Counted from the stretch's first letter, positions 1 to 9,241 are shown. The stretch is 64,000 nt of DNA from DASRBN01 sp035294305 (GCA_035294305.1 DATGLD010000043.1:1-64000); one strand, 5' to 3'. The notes: generated by a model not told the origin, from the letters alone. Program-made: numbers and translations.

Positions 1-8
1 GTTGCATC

Positions 9-2788
9 GGCTAAATGGCCTGGGAAGCCCGTTGGGGATTGAAACTTCATGCTTCTAATCAGCATTGGTGTGTCAAAGAGCGGCTAAATGGCCTGGGAAG
101 CCCGTTGGGGATTGAAACGGTGTGCGAGCCAAACGACGGCGTAACGAGGAAAATCGGCTAAATGGCCTGGGAAGCCCGTTGGGGATTGAAACATTGTTGC
201 CGATGCGCCTGCTGAGAGGCCTCTCACTTCGGCTAAATGGCCTGGGAAGCCCGTTGGGGATTGAAACGAAGATGTGTTCAAGACGTGTTCAAGACGTGTT
301 GCTGGGCTAAATGGCCTGGGAAGCCCGTTGGGGATTGAAACTGAGCGGCCAGCAGGTGTGGGTGCGCCGCTTTGAACGGCTAAATGGCCTGGGAAGCCCG
401 TTGGGGATTGAAACTCCGAAGCCAAAGCCGATGATCAGGCCGATAACGATAGCGGCTAAATGGCCTGGGAAGCCCGTTGGGGATTGAAACCACCCGCTGA
501 CGGGCCGCGTTTCTGGCATCGGGCGATTGGCTAAATGGCCTGGGAAGCCCGTTGGGGATTGAAACAGCGCAAATTTACAGCAACACGCACGCTCTTCGGG
601 CGGGCTAAATGGCCTGGGAAGCCCGTTGGGGATTGAAACATAAGGCTGTGAGCCGCTTACGTTAATTTCGACTCTGGCTAAATGGCCTGGGAAGCCCGTT
701 GGGGATTGAAACTGGCCTACTTTGGAGGTCAAATCAGAGATATCGGCCGGCTAAATGGCCTGGGAAGCCCGTTGGGGATTGAAACGGCCTTCGTGAGGTT
801 GGCCTCGCCGAGGTAGGCCTCTTGGGGCTAAATGGCCTGGGAAGCCCGTTGGGGATTGAAACTTTTTGCCAGGCGCACATCGCGCCTGGACTTTTGCCAG
901 GCTAAATGGCCTGGGAAGCCCGTTGGGGATTGAAACTCGCTCTACGCCTCCTCAACCATCATGCTCGCGCGCTGGCTAAATGGCCTGGGAAGCCCGTTGG
1001 GGATTGAAACGCCATTGCCACCAGCACGACGGCATAGGCCAGGGCCAGGGCTAAATGGCCTGGGAAGCCCGTTGGGGATTGAAACTCCACAAAGCACCTG
1101 TCTGTCTTGCAGGTCCCGCACCGGCTAAATGGCCTGGGAAGCCCGTTGGGGATTGAAACCTAGAATGGATGTTCGTGGAACGGGTGTTCGTGCCTGGGCT
1201 AAATGGCCTGGGAAGCCCGTTGGGGATTGAAACTCCGCAGTGACGACGGGCGGGAAGAGGAGCGCGAAAAAGGCTAAATGGCCTGGGAAGCCCGTTGGGG
1301 ATTGAAACACTGGTCGACGCATTGCTTACCGCAAATGCCGGATTATCGGCTAAATGGCCTGGGAAGCCCGTTGGGGATTGAAACTCCGAGTGGAACTCCG
1401 TGACTGTAGCACGGAGTGTATAGGCTAAATGGCCTGGGAAGCCCGTTGGGGATTGAAACTGGCGATGACCGAAGCAGAGGCGGCCGACCTGGTCGCCGGC
1501 TAAATGGCCTGGGAAGCCCGTTGGGGATTGAAACATTATGAACCCGAGTGGGTTCAGCCAGGACGTGACCAGGGCTAAATGGCCTGGGAAGCCCGTTGGG
1601 GATTGAAACCGTCAAATTCAAACCATTCACTCGGCATGTCGTACAGGCTAAATGGCCTGGGAAGCCCGTTGGGGATTGAAACCGACAGCTATATGTATGA
1701 CGGCTGGGGGCATAAGTGGCTAAATGGCCTGGGAAGCCCGTTGGGGATTGAAACCCCACCATTCCACGCCGCGAGCGGCAATACTGCCAGCGGCTAAATG
1801 GCCTGGGAAGCCCGTTGGGGATTGAAACCGGTGTCTTTCCTCAAGAGTAGCATAGAAACATCAACGGCTAAATGGCCTGGGAAGCCCGTTGGGGATTGAA
1901 ACTTTCAATCCAGGCAGACATCCATCAGGGATGGCAAGCGGCTAAATGGCCTGGGAAGCCCGTTGGGGATTGAAACGCCCCATCGACACCAGCATTGTGC
2001 GCCATGTCACCCTCGGCTAAATGGCCTGGGAAGCCCGTTGGGGATTGAAACTGCTACCTGGTGGCAGGTTCAGCAGGACAATTGGCGTGGCTAAATGGCC
2101 TGGGAAGCCCGTTGGGGATTGAAACTTTCAATCCAGGCAGACATCCATCAGGGATGGCAAGCGGCTAAATGGCCTGGGAAGCCCGTTGGGGATTGAAACC
2201 CAGCACACTGCGCACACATCATCCTCCACCTCGCCGGCTAAATGGCCTGGGAAGCCCGTTGGGGATTGAAACGAGAAACTACCTCAAAGCCTGGGAGATA
2301 GAACTGACAGGCTAAATGGCCTGGGAAGCCCGTTGGGGATTGAAACGGCCACTACTCGTGCTGCCCGCACTCCATGCTCATTGGCTAAATGGCCTGGGAA
2401 GCCCGTTGGGGATTGAAACTAGTCAAACTTCAGGTTGAACCCCACCACCAACACACCGGCTAAATGGCCTGGGAAGCCCGTTGGGGATTGAAACTCCTGA
2501 TATCCCTGGTTGTGCATGTGGCCTGGAAATGGGCTAAATGGCCTGGGAAGCCCGTTGGGGATTGAAACCGACGGGGGCGCGATAGCCACAGGCGTGGCCA
2601 CAGGCGGCTAAATGGCCTGGGAAGCCCGTTGGGGATTGAAACAAGAGTTGATTTCCTTTTTGCCTGAAGCCTACCAGGGGCTAAATGGCCTGGGAAGCCC
2701 GTTGGGGATTGAAACGTGTAGAGGTCGGGCTGCTGCGGATTCCCCTGAAGCGGCTAAATGGCCTGGGAAGCCCGTTGGGGATTGAAAC
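9..2788 (+). CRISPR. CRISPR array, 38 repeats and 37 spacers, leader side off-window
   Basis: Thirty-eight copies of a 37-bp repeat start at 9 and end at 2788. Each copy begins GGCTAAATGGCC and ends GGGGATTGAAAC, and I saw no mismatch in any of them. The 37 spacers are 35-40 bp, mostly 36-38. The ATTGAAAC end is the usual 3' end of type I/III-like repeats and would become the 8-nt 5' handle of the crRNA, so transcription is inferred to run left to right, with the leader upstream of base 1. No cas gene occurs anywhere in the window, so subtype cannot be assigned. Spacers at 1903-1939 and 2126-2162 are identical. Spacers at 863-899 and 1385-1422 contain perfect 8-bp hairpins. Open frames inside the array are repeat artefacts. 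Confidence 0.99.
1903..1939 (+). repeat. CRISPR spacer 26, identical to spacer 29 (2126-2162)
   Basis: This 37-bp spacer recurs exactly at 2126-2162, with two different spacers and three repeats between the copies. It begins TTTCAATCC, the reverse complement of GGATTGAAA near the repeat 3' end. Each copy therefore forms a 9-bp inverted repeat across the repeat-spacer junction, with one intervening base. Confidence 0.95.
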
Positions 2789-2951
2789 CATTGAATACGC
2801 CCATCTATGCCTCGTTTAGGCAGAAGAAGTGTGTGGAAGAGAGACATAGCCGTAAAAATCCTTGCCCTTATCCCTCCCGTTACCCAAATCCACCCCTTCC
2901 CGTTCTATCTACAGTAAGACCAGCCCTTACTTCTCAATAGAAAGAACGTTT
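2789..2951. other. CRISPR trailer / upstream region of the amidinotransferase gene
   Basis: The segment after the last repeat has no further repeat, not even a degenerate one, and no convincing gene. It presumably carries the promoter for the amidinotransferase-family gene. I see no clear -35/-10 pair and only a weak purine-rich stretch (AGAAAGAA) before the ATG at 2952. Confidence 0.5.
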
Positions 2952-3848
2952 ATGGATAATTCAAATCTGCCAAATATTAGTTCAGCACATATACCGGTTG
3001 AAGCAATGCCGTTATCCTGGGGCAAATCGTATCTTATGTGCCCGCCCGATTATTTTGGGGTGTTTTATGAGATCAATCCCTGGATGCACCAGGAAGACCG
3101 CCCGGATTTTGATCTTGCAATGGAGCAGTGGCAGAACCTGGCGGCCAATTTGCGGCGCGCCGGAGCAACGGTCGAAATCATCGAGCCGGTGAAGGGTCTG
3201 CCCGATATGGTTTTCGTTGCCAACGCGGGCCTCGTGGATGGCGGTCGAATGATCTTGAGCAGCTTTCGCCATCCCGAGCGACAACCTGAGTCGATCTATA
3301 CCTCACACTGGTTCCAGGCGCGCGGCGCTGAAGTAGCAGAGCTGACCGGCGAGGACGATCTCTACTTTGAAGGCTGCGGCGACGCTTTCCCCTATGGCAA
3401 CTGCCTGCTGGCCGCGTATGGCTTCCGTTCCAGCCGATCATCTCATCTCGCGCTCTCACGACTGCTCGGCATCCCGGTGCATTCGATCAGGCTCGTCGAT
3501 GAGCGCTTCTATCACCTGGACATCAGCTTTTCTCCGCTGGATTCGCGCCATGCCATCGTTAACCCGGCGGCCTGGGATCGGGCCAGCAATGCGATCATTG
3601 CTGAGGTTGTACCAGAGCCTCTCGTGCTCGAACTGGATGAGGCGCTGACCTTCTGCGCGAACTGCGTGGTTGTGAACAAGGTCGTCATCATGCCCGCCTG
3701 CCCGCCGCGCGTCGGTCGCATCCTTGAACGTTGGGGGTATGATGTATGCGTCTTGCCCGTGGGCGAGTTTCTCAAAGCCGGAGGAGCGGTGCGCTGTTTG
3801 ACGCTGCCACTGGATATGACTATTTCGCTTGCGGAACTTCATTTATGA
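2952..3848 (+). CDS. Amidinotransferase / dimethylarginine dimethylaminohydrolase-family protein
   Basis: A 298-residue protein of the guanidino-group-modifying (pentein) family, which includes DDAH, arginine deiminase and glycine/inosamine amidinotransferases. The family pattern is visible in order: DMVFVANAG at 85-93 (substrate Asp and Asn), EGCGD at 140-144, HLD at 188-190 (catalytic His and Asp) and GGAVRCLTLPL near the C-terminus, with the probable nucleophile Cys282. The length fits DDAH-like hydrolases better than the longer arginine deiminases. It is predicted to be a cytosolic enzyme acting on arginine or a methylated or related guanidino compound; the exact substrate is not resolved. 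The ATG at 2952 is preferred over an in-frame start at 2862 because the extra 30 residues look non-coding and family members start near here. Its 3' end overlaps the convergent WYL regulator by 6 bp. Confidence 0.85.
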   Translation: MDNSNLPNISSAHIPVEAMPLSWGKSYLMCPPDYFGVFYEINPWMHQEDRPDFDLAMEQWQNLAANLRRAGATVEIIEPVKGLPDMVFVANAGLVDGGRMILSSFRHPERQPESIYTSHWFQARGAEVAELTGEDDLYFEGCGDAFPYGNCLLAAYGFRSSRSSHLALSRLLGIPVHSIRLVDERFYHLDISFSPLDSRHAIVNPAAWDRASNAIIAEVVPEPLVLELDEALTFCANCVVVNKVVIMPACPPRVGRILERWGYDVCVLPVGEFLKAGGAVRCLTLPLDMTISLAELHL

Positions 3849-4817
3849 ATGCGCCGCAGGGATTTCAGCAGTTGCCCTCTGCGCTATTTCCTCCGACAAC
3901 CGCAGCAGCGCTTCGCGCAACACGGCTGGCTCATGCACAACAAATGGCAGATTGAGTATCATCAGGTAGCGTGCCATATTATCGAGGTCGTCATATTGGG
4001 TCGAAAGCAGCGTACCTCCCCTGGTTGTGGCCGTAAGCGAGCCATAGGATGCCGGAATCTTCTGCCTCACCATAGACAACGGTACTTGAAACTCTATCTT
4101 AATGTCAAAACTGCCCGAAGTCCTGCCGTAGTGTTCTACGATATACGCCCGGCAATCGAAGTTCTCATCGCGCTCAAAAGGTTCTGTGAGGTACTGGACC
4201 TGCTGGATGCGGTCCAGGCGAAATGTGCGATAGTCTTGACGCAGGCAGCAGTAACCAACCAGGTACCAGTGCCCCTTCCAGCCAAGGACGCCATATGGCT
4301 CGACCTTACGTTGGGTGACCTCGTTAGCATAAGAACAATAGTCGATGGCTACGCGTTGACACTGCGCTATCGATTCGCTCAGGTTGAGCAGTAAGGAGGC
4401 ATCGGGCAGTGATTCCTGTCGCTGCGCCGGCAGGATGAGGTGAGTAGTAACGGCTTGCAGGCGTTCGCGTGCCCGCTGCGGCAGGACACGGGAGACTTTT
4501 GCTAAGGCTCCCTCAATAACCACTGGCGATTGCCCGACCTCCAGCCATGAGCTTGCGAGCAGGCCTAGCACGACAGCCATAGCCTCTTCCTCCGTAAACA
4601 TCAGTGGCGGCAGCTTAAAGCCCGGTCGCAGGCGATAGCCACCGTAGCGACCAATGTTGGCCTCGACCGGAATTCCGACATCCTGCAAGTGCATAATATA
4701 ACGGCGCACGGTGCGCACATCCATCTCCAGCCGCGCGGCCAACTCCGGGCCGGTGATGGATGGCCGGGTCTGAAGCAATTCGAGGACCGCCAGGACGCGA
4801 CTGGTCGGATGGTACAT
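3843..4817 (-). CDS. YafY/WYL-domain transcriptional regulator
   Basis: A 324-residue DNA-binding regulator. The first 60 residues form a winged helix-turn-helix of the DeoR/HTH_11 type (TGPELAARLEMDVRTVRRYI). A middle linker is followed by a WYL domain containing GVLGWKGHWYLVGYC and the downstream FRLDRIQQV. WYL domains are ligand-sensing, and PafBC-type members sense DNA damage. The ATG at 4817 is preferred because GGTGAGG lies 6 nt upstream; a GTG at 4829 is an alternative. The gene is divergent from the AlkZ-like gene with about 75 bp between them, so it may regulate that gene and itself. That link is inference from layout only. Confidence 0.88.
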   Translation of the reverse strand: MYHPTSRVLAVLELLQTRPSITGPELAARLEMDVRTVRRYIMHLQDVGIPVEANIGRYGGYRLRPGFKLPPLMFTEEEAMAVVLGLLASSWLEVGQSPVVIEGALAKVSRVLPQRARERLQAVTTHLILPAQRQESLPDASLLLNLSESIAQCQRVAIDYCSYANEVTQRKVEPYGVLGWKGHWYLVGYCCLRQDYRTFRLDRIQQVQYLTEPFERDENFDCRAYIVEHYGRTSGSFDIKIEFQVPLSMVRQKIPASYGSLTATTRGGTLLSTQYDDLDNMARYLMILNLPFVVHEPAVLREALLRLSEEIAQRATAEIPAAHS

Positions 4818-4892
4818 AACAATCCTCACCTTTCAGTAATTCTTCCTCAAACGAGGGCCGATTACGTCCTCCTTTGAGCATATACTTTGAAT

Positions 4893-6008
4893 ATGAAGAA
4901 CGTCAAGTCAAATGAGAAAGGAAAAAGCATAACTACTGCCATGGTGAATCTGGATATCGCGCACCAGCGCCTGCACAACCAGCGCATTGCTCAACAAAGG
5001 TTTGAAAGGCCTGCAGATGTCGTTCGCTGGCTCGGCGCTGTCCAGGCCCAGGACTATCTCGGCTCGCTCTGGGCGCTTGGGCTGCGTATGCGAAACGCCG
5101 TCGAAGCGGACATCGAGCAGGCTATTGCTGATGGGGCCATTGTTCGCACGCATCCTATGCGCGACACATGGCATTTTGTCGCGGCAGAGGACATCCGCTG
5201 GCTGCTCACGCTGATGGCGCCGGGAAGGATCGCGAGCATGGCTTCGTGTTATCGCCGGCTCGAACTGGACGAGGCAACTTTTGCCAGAAGCAACGCTATC
5301 TTTACTAAAACACTTCAGGGCGGCAAACAACTTACTCGCCAGGAACTGGGCGCGGCTTTGCGCCGGGAAGGTATGGCTATAGCTGGTCTGCGCCTCACCT
5401 TTCTCTTGCACCGCGCTGAAATAGAAGGTGTCATCGCCTCTGGTAGGCGACGCGGCAAGCAATTCACCTTTGCGCTGCTGGACGAACTGGTGCCAGCCTC
5501 CAGGATGCTCGAACGCGAAGAGACCCTGGCGGAACTGGCATATCGCTACTTTACAAGCCATGGCCCCGCAACATTGCAAGATTTTACCTGGTGGTCAGGA
5601 TTGGCGGCTGCCGATGCCAGGACTGGCCTTGAAATGGTGAAGTCGCAATTGGCCGGTGAGACTATTGACAACCGTATCTACTGGCGTTCACCATCTACAC
5701 CTCTTGCAAAAGTTGCAATGCCGGCAGCTTATTTGCTGCCACCTTACGATGAGTATACCGTGGCTTATAAAGATCGCAGCGCTGTACTTAACCCGCGAGA
5801 TGCTCAGAGGACGGGAAATGGTATCTTTGGCCCAACTATCGTTGTCGATGGCCAGATCGTGGGCGTCTGGAAGCGCGTGTTCAAAAAAGATACTGTGATC
5901 ATTACCCAAGAGCTCTTTACTCCATTGAGCGAAGCCCAGAAGGAGGCTCTTGCCGCGGCTGCCGGACGCTATAGCAGATTCGTCGGCAAATCATTGATAA
6001 GGGCATAA
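4893..6008 (+). CDS. AlkZ-like winged-helix DNA-binding protein (HTH_42 family)
   Basis: About 371 residues of the HTH_42 (formerly DUF1006) family, which includes the DNA glycosylases AlkZ and YcaQ/AlkX acting on alkylated bases and interstrand crosslinks. The family's catalytic Q-x-Q motif is visible as VQAQD (Gln51 and Gln53 from this start). It is followed by the typical RTHPMRDTWHFV and, near the C-terminus, LLPPYDEYTVAYKDR and GIFGPTIVVDGQIVGVWKR. A repair role is family knowledge, not shown here. The start is uncertain: TTG 4887, ATG 4893 and ATG 4941 are in frame, and homologs usually begin near the VNLDIAHQRL segment encoded from 4941. It is divergent from a WYL regulator. A perfect 30-bp hairpin lies just downstream. 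Confidence 0.85.
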   Translation: MKNVKSNEKGKSITTAMVNLDIAHQRLHNQRIAQQRFERPADVVRWLGAVQAQDYLGSLWALGLRMRNAVEADIEQAIADGAIVRTHPMRDTWHFVAAEDIRWLLTLMAPGRIASMASCYRRLELDEATFARSNAIFTKTLQGGKQLTRQELGAALRREGMAIAGLRLTFLLHRAEIEGVIASGRRRGKQFTFALLDELVPASRMLEREETLAELAYRYFTSHGPATLQDFTWWSGLAAADARTGLEMVKSQLAGETIDNRIYWRSPSTPLAKVAMPAAYLLPPYDEYTVAYKDRSAVLNPRDAQRTGNGIFGPTIVVDGQIVGVWKRVFKKDTVIITQELFTPLSEAQKEALAAAAGRYSRFVGKSLIRA

Positions 6009-6061
6009 TCCTGCGCCAGGGCTTACACTGGCCACGATTATTTTCGCGAAGGGTCGCGCCA

Positions 6062-6133
6062 GTGAAGCGGGACAAACAAGCCGCCTGTTATAGGTCGGGG
6101 TTCATAACAGGCGGCTTGTTTGTCCCGCTTCAC
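6062..6133. terminator. Bidirectional hairpin, perfect 30-bp stem
   Basis: Arms 6062-6091 and 6104-6133 are exact reverse complements around a 12-nt loop. The element sits between the convergent stops of the AlkZ-like gene (6008) and mdh (6136), and the right arm ends 2 bp from the mdh stop. A terminator or 3'-end protector in both directions is the likely role. There is no long T-tract outside the stem. Confidence 0.8.
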
Positions 6134-6135
6134 AA

Positions 6136-7068
6136 CTAAATTCCCATCACCTCGACCAGCTCCTTCACGGCGTCTGCCGATTTCTGGAGCAGGGCGCGCT
6201 CCTGTTCGTTCAACTCGATCTGGATTACTTCTTCAAGGCCCCGGGCCCCCAATTTGGCCGGCACACCGACAAACAGGCCGCGTATACCGTACTCGCCTTG
6301 CAGGTAGACCGCGCAGGGCATAATCATCTTCTTATCCAACAAAATGGAATCAACCATTTGCAGTACGGAAGCCGAAGGCGCAAAGTAGGCGCTGCCTGTG
6401 CCGAGCAATTTTACGATCTCGGCGCCGCCATCGCGCGTGCGCTGCACGATCTGCTCGATACGCTCTGCCGGCATCAATTGCGAAATGGGAATGCCAGCCA
6501 CCGTACACATGCGCGCCAGCGGCACCATTGTATCACCATGGCCACCCAGTACATAGGCCTGCACATCTCGCACGGACACGCCCAGCGCCTGCGCTATAAA
6601 AGTGCGGAAACGCGCCGTGTCCAGCACGCCTGCCATACCGATGACGCGCTCCCGTGGGAAACCGCTGATATGATACGCCAGTTGCGCCATCGCATCCAGC
6701 GGATTCGTCACCATGATAATGATCGAGTTCGGTGAGGTCTTCACCACCTCCTGCGTGACCTGCGTAATCACCTCTTGATTTTTCTTGACCAGGTCATCGC
6801 GGGACATACCGGGCTTGCGGGGAAAACCGGAAGTGATCACCACAATATCCGAATCTTTCGTATCAGCATAATCATTCGTACCTATCACCATCGAATCGTA
6901 GCCAAGGATCGGCCCTGCCTGGAGCATATCCAGCGCCTTGCCCTGCGGCATATTGGGAATGATATCAAACATCACCACATCGGCATAATCGCGTTCCGCA
7001 AGGCGCTGGGCCAGTGTGCTTCCCACAAAACCCGCGCCAATCACAGATATTTTACTGCGCATCGTCAT
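6136..7068 (-). CDS. mdh: Malate dehydrogenase (LDH-like type)
   Basis: A 310-residue NAD-dependent dehydrogenase converting malate to oxaloacetate in the TCA cycle. The Rossmann nucleotide-binding loop is GAGFVGS at 11-17. The active-site loop RKPGMSRDDL at 84-93 carries the Arg pair that marks malate rather than lactate specificity, and the catalytic His177 lies in GGHGDTMVP. The architecture is that of the tetrameric LDH-like MDH common in Chloroflexota. AAGGAAAGGA precedes two in-frame ATGs (7068 and 7062); the second has slightly better spacing, so the protein may be 308 residues. It appears monocistronic, ending in the long hairpin at 6062-6133. Confidence 0.96.
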   Translation of the reverse strand: MTMRSKISVIGAGFVGSTLAQRLAERDYADVVMFDIIPNMPQGKALDMLQAGPILGYDSMVIGTNDYADTKDSDIVVITSGFPRKPGMSRDDLVKKNQEVITQVTQEVVKTSPNSIIIMVTNPLDAMAQLAYHISGFPRERVIGMAGVLDTARFRTFIAQALGVSVRDVQAYVLGGHGDTMVPLARMCTVAGIPISQLMPAERIEQIVQRTRDGGAEIVKLLGTGSAYFAPSASVLQMVDSILLDKKMIMPCAVYLQGEYGIRGLFVGVPAKLGARGLEEVIQIELNEQERALLQKSADAVKELVEVMGI

Positions 7069-7370
7069 TTCCTTTCCTTATATCCTAAAATAAACAGATC
7101 GTGATCAGGGTGCCCACAAGGACCGCCCCTACACCCAAATGAGTAATACCGTAGGAACAGGGCTTGTCCTTGTCCTCCGCGGGCAGCAGGATAGGTGCTG
7201 TCCCTACGGCATTCGTTCTGGTTCTAAGGCTATTGTATGCCGTGTTTACATGAAATGCCAATGTATTAGATGATTAGGGGAAGCTCCTCTCCAAAACAAC
7301 CATCTTATCCATATGTATTGTATGAACATTGCTTATTGGCAATGCTGTATGCTAGACTTTATTATGTAAT
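7069..7370. repeat. Intergenic region with GTAGGGGC-type palindromic repeats
   Basis: No gene is seen. On the minus strand, about 7105-7131 reads GTAGGGGCGGTCCTTGTGGG and then CACCC. About 7149-7209 is bounded by CCGTAGGAACAG and CTGTCCCTACGG, a second palindromic unit. Similar units occur near 47900 and 51352. These resemble the short dispersed repeats common in Chloroflexota intergenic DNA. The remainder, to 7370, shows nothing recognisable. Confidence 0.6.
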
Positions 7371-7575
7371 CAACAGTCGCAGATTTCGGGGAATTTGCAA
7401 CAGATTAGTGCGAATATGAGAGTATCGACAACCGGTCATTACGAATTCCGCAAATCTATGGCTGTTGCGCGGTCAATAGCGAGAGGCGTACCGCAATGAC
7501 CTCTCACGGATACGCCTGCATTATGGCCCTTACTAACCCCTTTTTCTATCGCTCGCCTTACTTAGAGAGGCGAGT
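7371..7575 (+). promoter_or_regulatory. Candidate structured 5' leader of the APC permease gene
   Basis: Several nested complementarities occupy this 205-nt segment. CAACAG and AGATTT at 7371-7386 face AAATCT and CTGTTG at 7452-7467. GAGAGG 7481-7486 can pair with CCTCTC 7500-7505, while the overlapping AGGCGTA 7484-7490 can pair with TACGCCT 7511-7517. CTCGCCT 7552-7558 can pair with AGGCGAG 7568-7574, and a T-rich run lies at 7541-7545. GAGAGGCG occurs twice (7481 and 7565). Mutually exclusive stems suggest an attenuator or riboswitch-like element. I do not recognise a known class. Confidence 0.4.
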
Positions 7576-7630
7576 GAAGCCGTTCTCTTGTGATTGATCA
7601 TTGGAATCATCTCGAAGGAGGCTTTCTTCT

Positions 7631-9214
7631 ATGGCTCAAAGTGACCTATCTCAACAGCAGCAGGAGCGAGATGAGGCATTACTGCAAAAGTTTGGCTACC
7701 GGCAGGAACTGCGGCGCACGCTTGGTTTCCTCTCCAACTTCGCGGTTGCCTTTTCCTACATCTCCGTCTCTACCGGCACCTTCTCACTTTTCTACCTCGG
7801 CATTCTGGCAGGCGGTCCGGCATTCTTCTGGACATGGCCCATTGTGGCCATCGGGCAGTTCATCGTCGCGCTGAACTTCGCCGAACTCTCCTCGCACTTC
7901 CCCATCGCAGGCTCGATCTATCAATGGAGCAAGCGGCTCTCCGGCCACAGCCTGGGCTGGTTCACCGGCTGGATTTATTTCTTTGCCGGCGTTCTCACCA
8001 TCACGGCGGTTGCCTATACCGTGCCTATTCCCTTGCTGGCCATCTTCCCCAATATGCCTGCAACGGTCCTGGGCATGCCTATCGCCGTCTTCATTGCGCT
8101 GGTCTCAATCGTTGTCGGCACGATCATCAACGTAGCAGGTGTAAGGCTGGTTGCTTTCATCAATAATATCGGTGTCGCGGCAGAGATCATCGGTATGTTC
8201 CTCTTCGCGCTCGTGCTGCTGATCTTCTTCCATCACCAATCGCTCGGTTTCCTCTTCACCGGGCCCGTGTCACCGATCCAGACCCCTGATAATCCATGGA
8301 CGCCCGGCTTCGGCACCAGCTACTTCGGCGCTTTCGCCGCGGCGCTGTTCATGTCGCTGTTCGTCATCTACGGCTTCGATACGGCTGGAACCCTGGGCGA
8401 AGAAACGAAAGACCCGCAGAGGAATGCCCCTCGCGGCGTGCTGTGGGCGATTGGGCTTTCGATGATCGCCGGTGTCCTCTTCCTGGGCGGTACCATCCTT
8501 TCCATTCAAAATCCCGCCAAAATTGAGGCCATCGCCGCTGGAACAAACTATACCAACACGCTGCCGGCGATTATTCAGGATGCGCTTGGCACTGCCTGGG
8601 GCAATGTCTACCTGGCAGTAGTATTAGTAGCCGTGTGCGTCTGTACCCTGGCTATCCAGTCGGCAACCATCCGCCTGATGTTCTCGATGGGCCGCGATGA
8701 GCGCCTGCCATTCGGCAAAATCTGGGGAACAGTCAATCCTGCGCTGCGCACCCCTCTCTGGGCGGGCATTGCGGTTGCGGTACTCTCGGCTCTCCCATTC
8801 CTCTATAGTCAGGCTATCGGTGTCCTGGTCACCGGCGCGACCGGCCTGATCTATCTCTCATACTTCATGAATAATATCGCCTCCCTCCGCGCCCGCTTTA
8901 AAGGCTGGCCGCGCGTCCGCACGCCCTTTAGCCTGGGTGGATGGGGCATCCCGATCAATATACTGGCGCTGATCTATGGTGGTTTGATGCTCATCAACTT
9001 CTTGTGGTTCGGCGGCCTGCGTAACACCTACACCAATCCGACGATGGGGGCGGCCTTCACTTCCTGGGCCAATATTCCCATCCTTGGTGGCACTCCCATC
9101 TTTGAATTCTCGCTGGTCGTCCTCTTCGTCGTCGGTGGCATCTACTGGTATGGCTTCAAACGCCGCCAGGTGATTGCTAGCGGCGCACAAGGAGCTGAGG
9201 CGCTGGCCGACTGA
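7631..9214 (+). CDS. APC-family amino acid permease
   Basis: A 527-residue integral membrane transporter of the amino acid-polyamine-organocation superfamily, with about 12 hydrophobic segments. The family signature GFDTAGTLGEETKDPQRNAP follows the middle transmembrane helices, resembling the eukaryotic-like amino acid/GABA permease branch. Substrate cannot be named from sequence. ATG 7631 follows a strong GAAGGAGG at 7614-7621, so the in-frame start 30 bases upstream is rejected. The gene stands alone behind a long leader with alternative hairpins, suggesting control by an RNA signal. A near-perfect hairpin follows at 9242-9297. Confidence 0.92.
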   Translation: MAQSDLSQQQQERDEALLQKFGYRQELRRTLGFLSNFAVAFSYISVSTGTFSLFYLGILAGGPAFFWTWPIVAIGQFIVALNFAELSSHFPIAGSIYQWSKRLSGHSLGWFTGWIYFFAGVLTITAVAYTVPIPLLAIFPNMPATVLGMPIAVFIALVSIVVGTIINVAGVRLVAFINNIGVAAEIIGMFLFALVLLIFFHHQSLGFLFTGPVSPIQTPDNPWTPGFGTSYFGAFAAALFMSLFVIYGFDTAGTLGEETKDPQRNAPRGVLWAIGLSMIAGVLFLGGTILSIQNPAKIEAIAAGTNYTNTLPAIIQDALGTAWGNVYLAVVLVAVCVCTLAIQSATIRLMFSMGRDERLPFGKIWGTVNPALRTPLWAGIAVAVLSALPFLYSQAIGVLVTGATGLIYLSYFMNNIASLRARFKGWPRVRTPFSLGGWGIPINILALIYGGLMLINFLWFGGLRNTYTNPTMGAAFTSWANIPILGGTPIFEFSLVVLFVVGGIYWYGFKRRQVIASGAQGAEALAD

Positions 9215-9241
9215 TACCACAGTAGAGCGGTGAGAATGAAA

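Noticed and set aside
84..2601. Several long open frames on both strands inside the CRISPR array
   Set aside because: They are translations of the repeat (recurring FQSPTGFPGHLA and NGLGSPLGIET strings) and disappear once the repeat is recognised.
9..2788. Assignment of the CRISPR array to a subtype
   Set aside because: The ATTGAAAC end is shared by several type I and III systems, and no cas gene is in the window.
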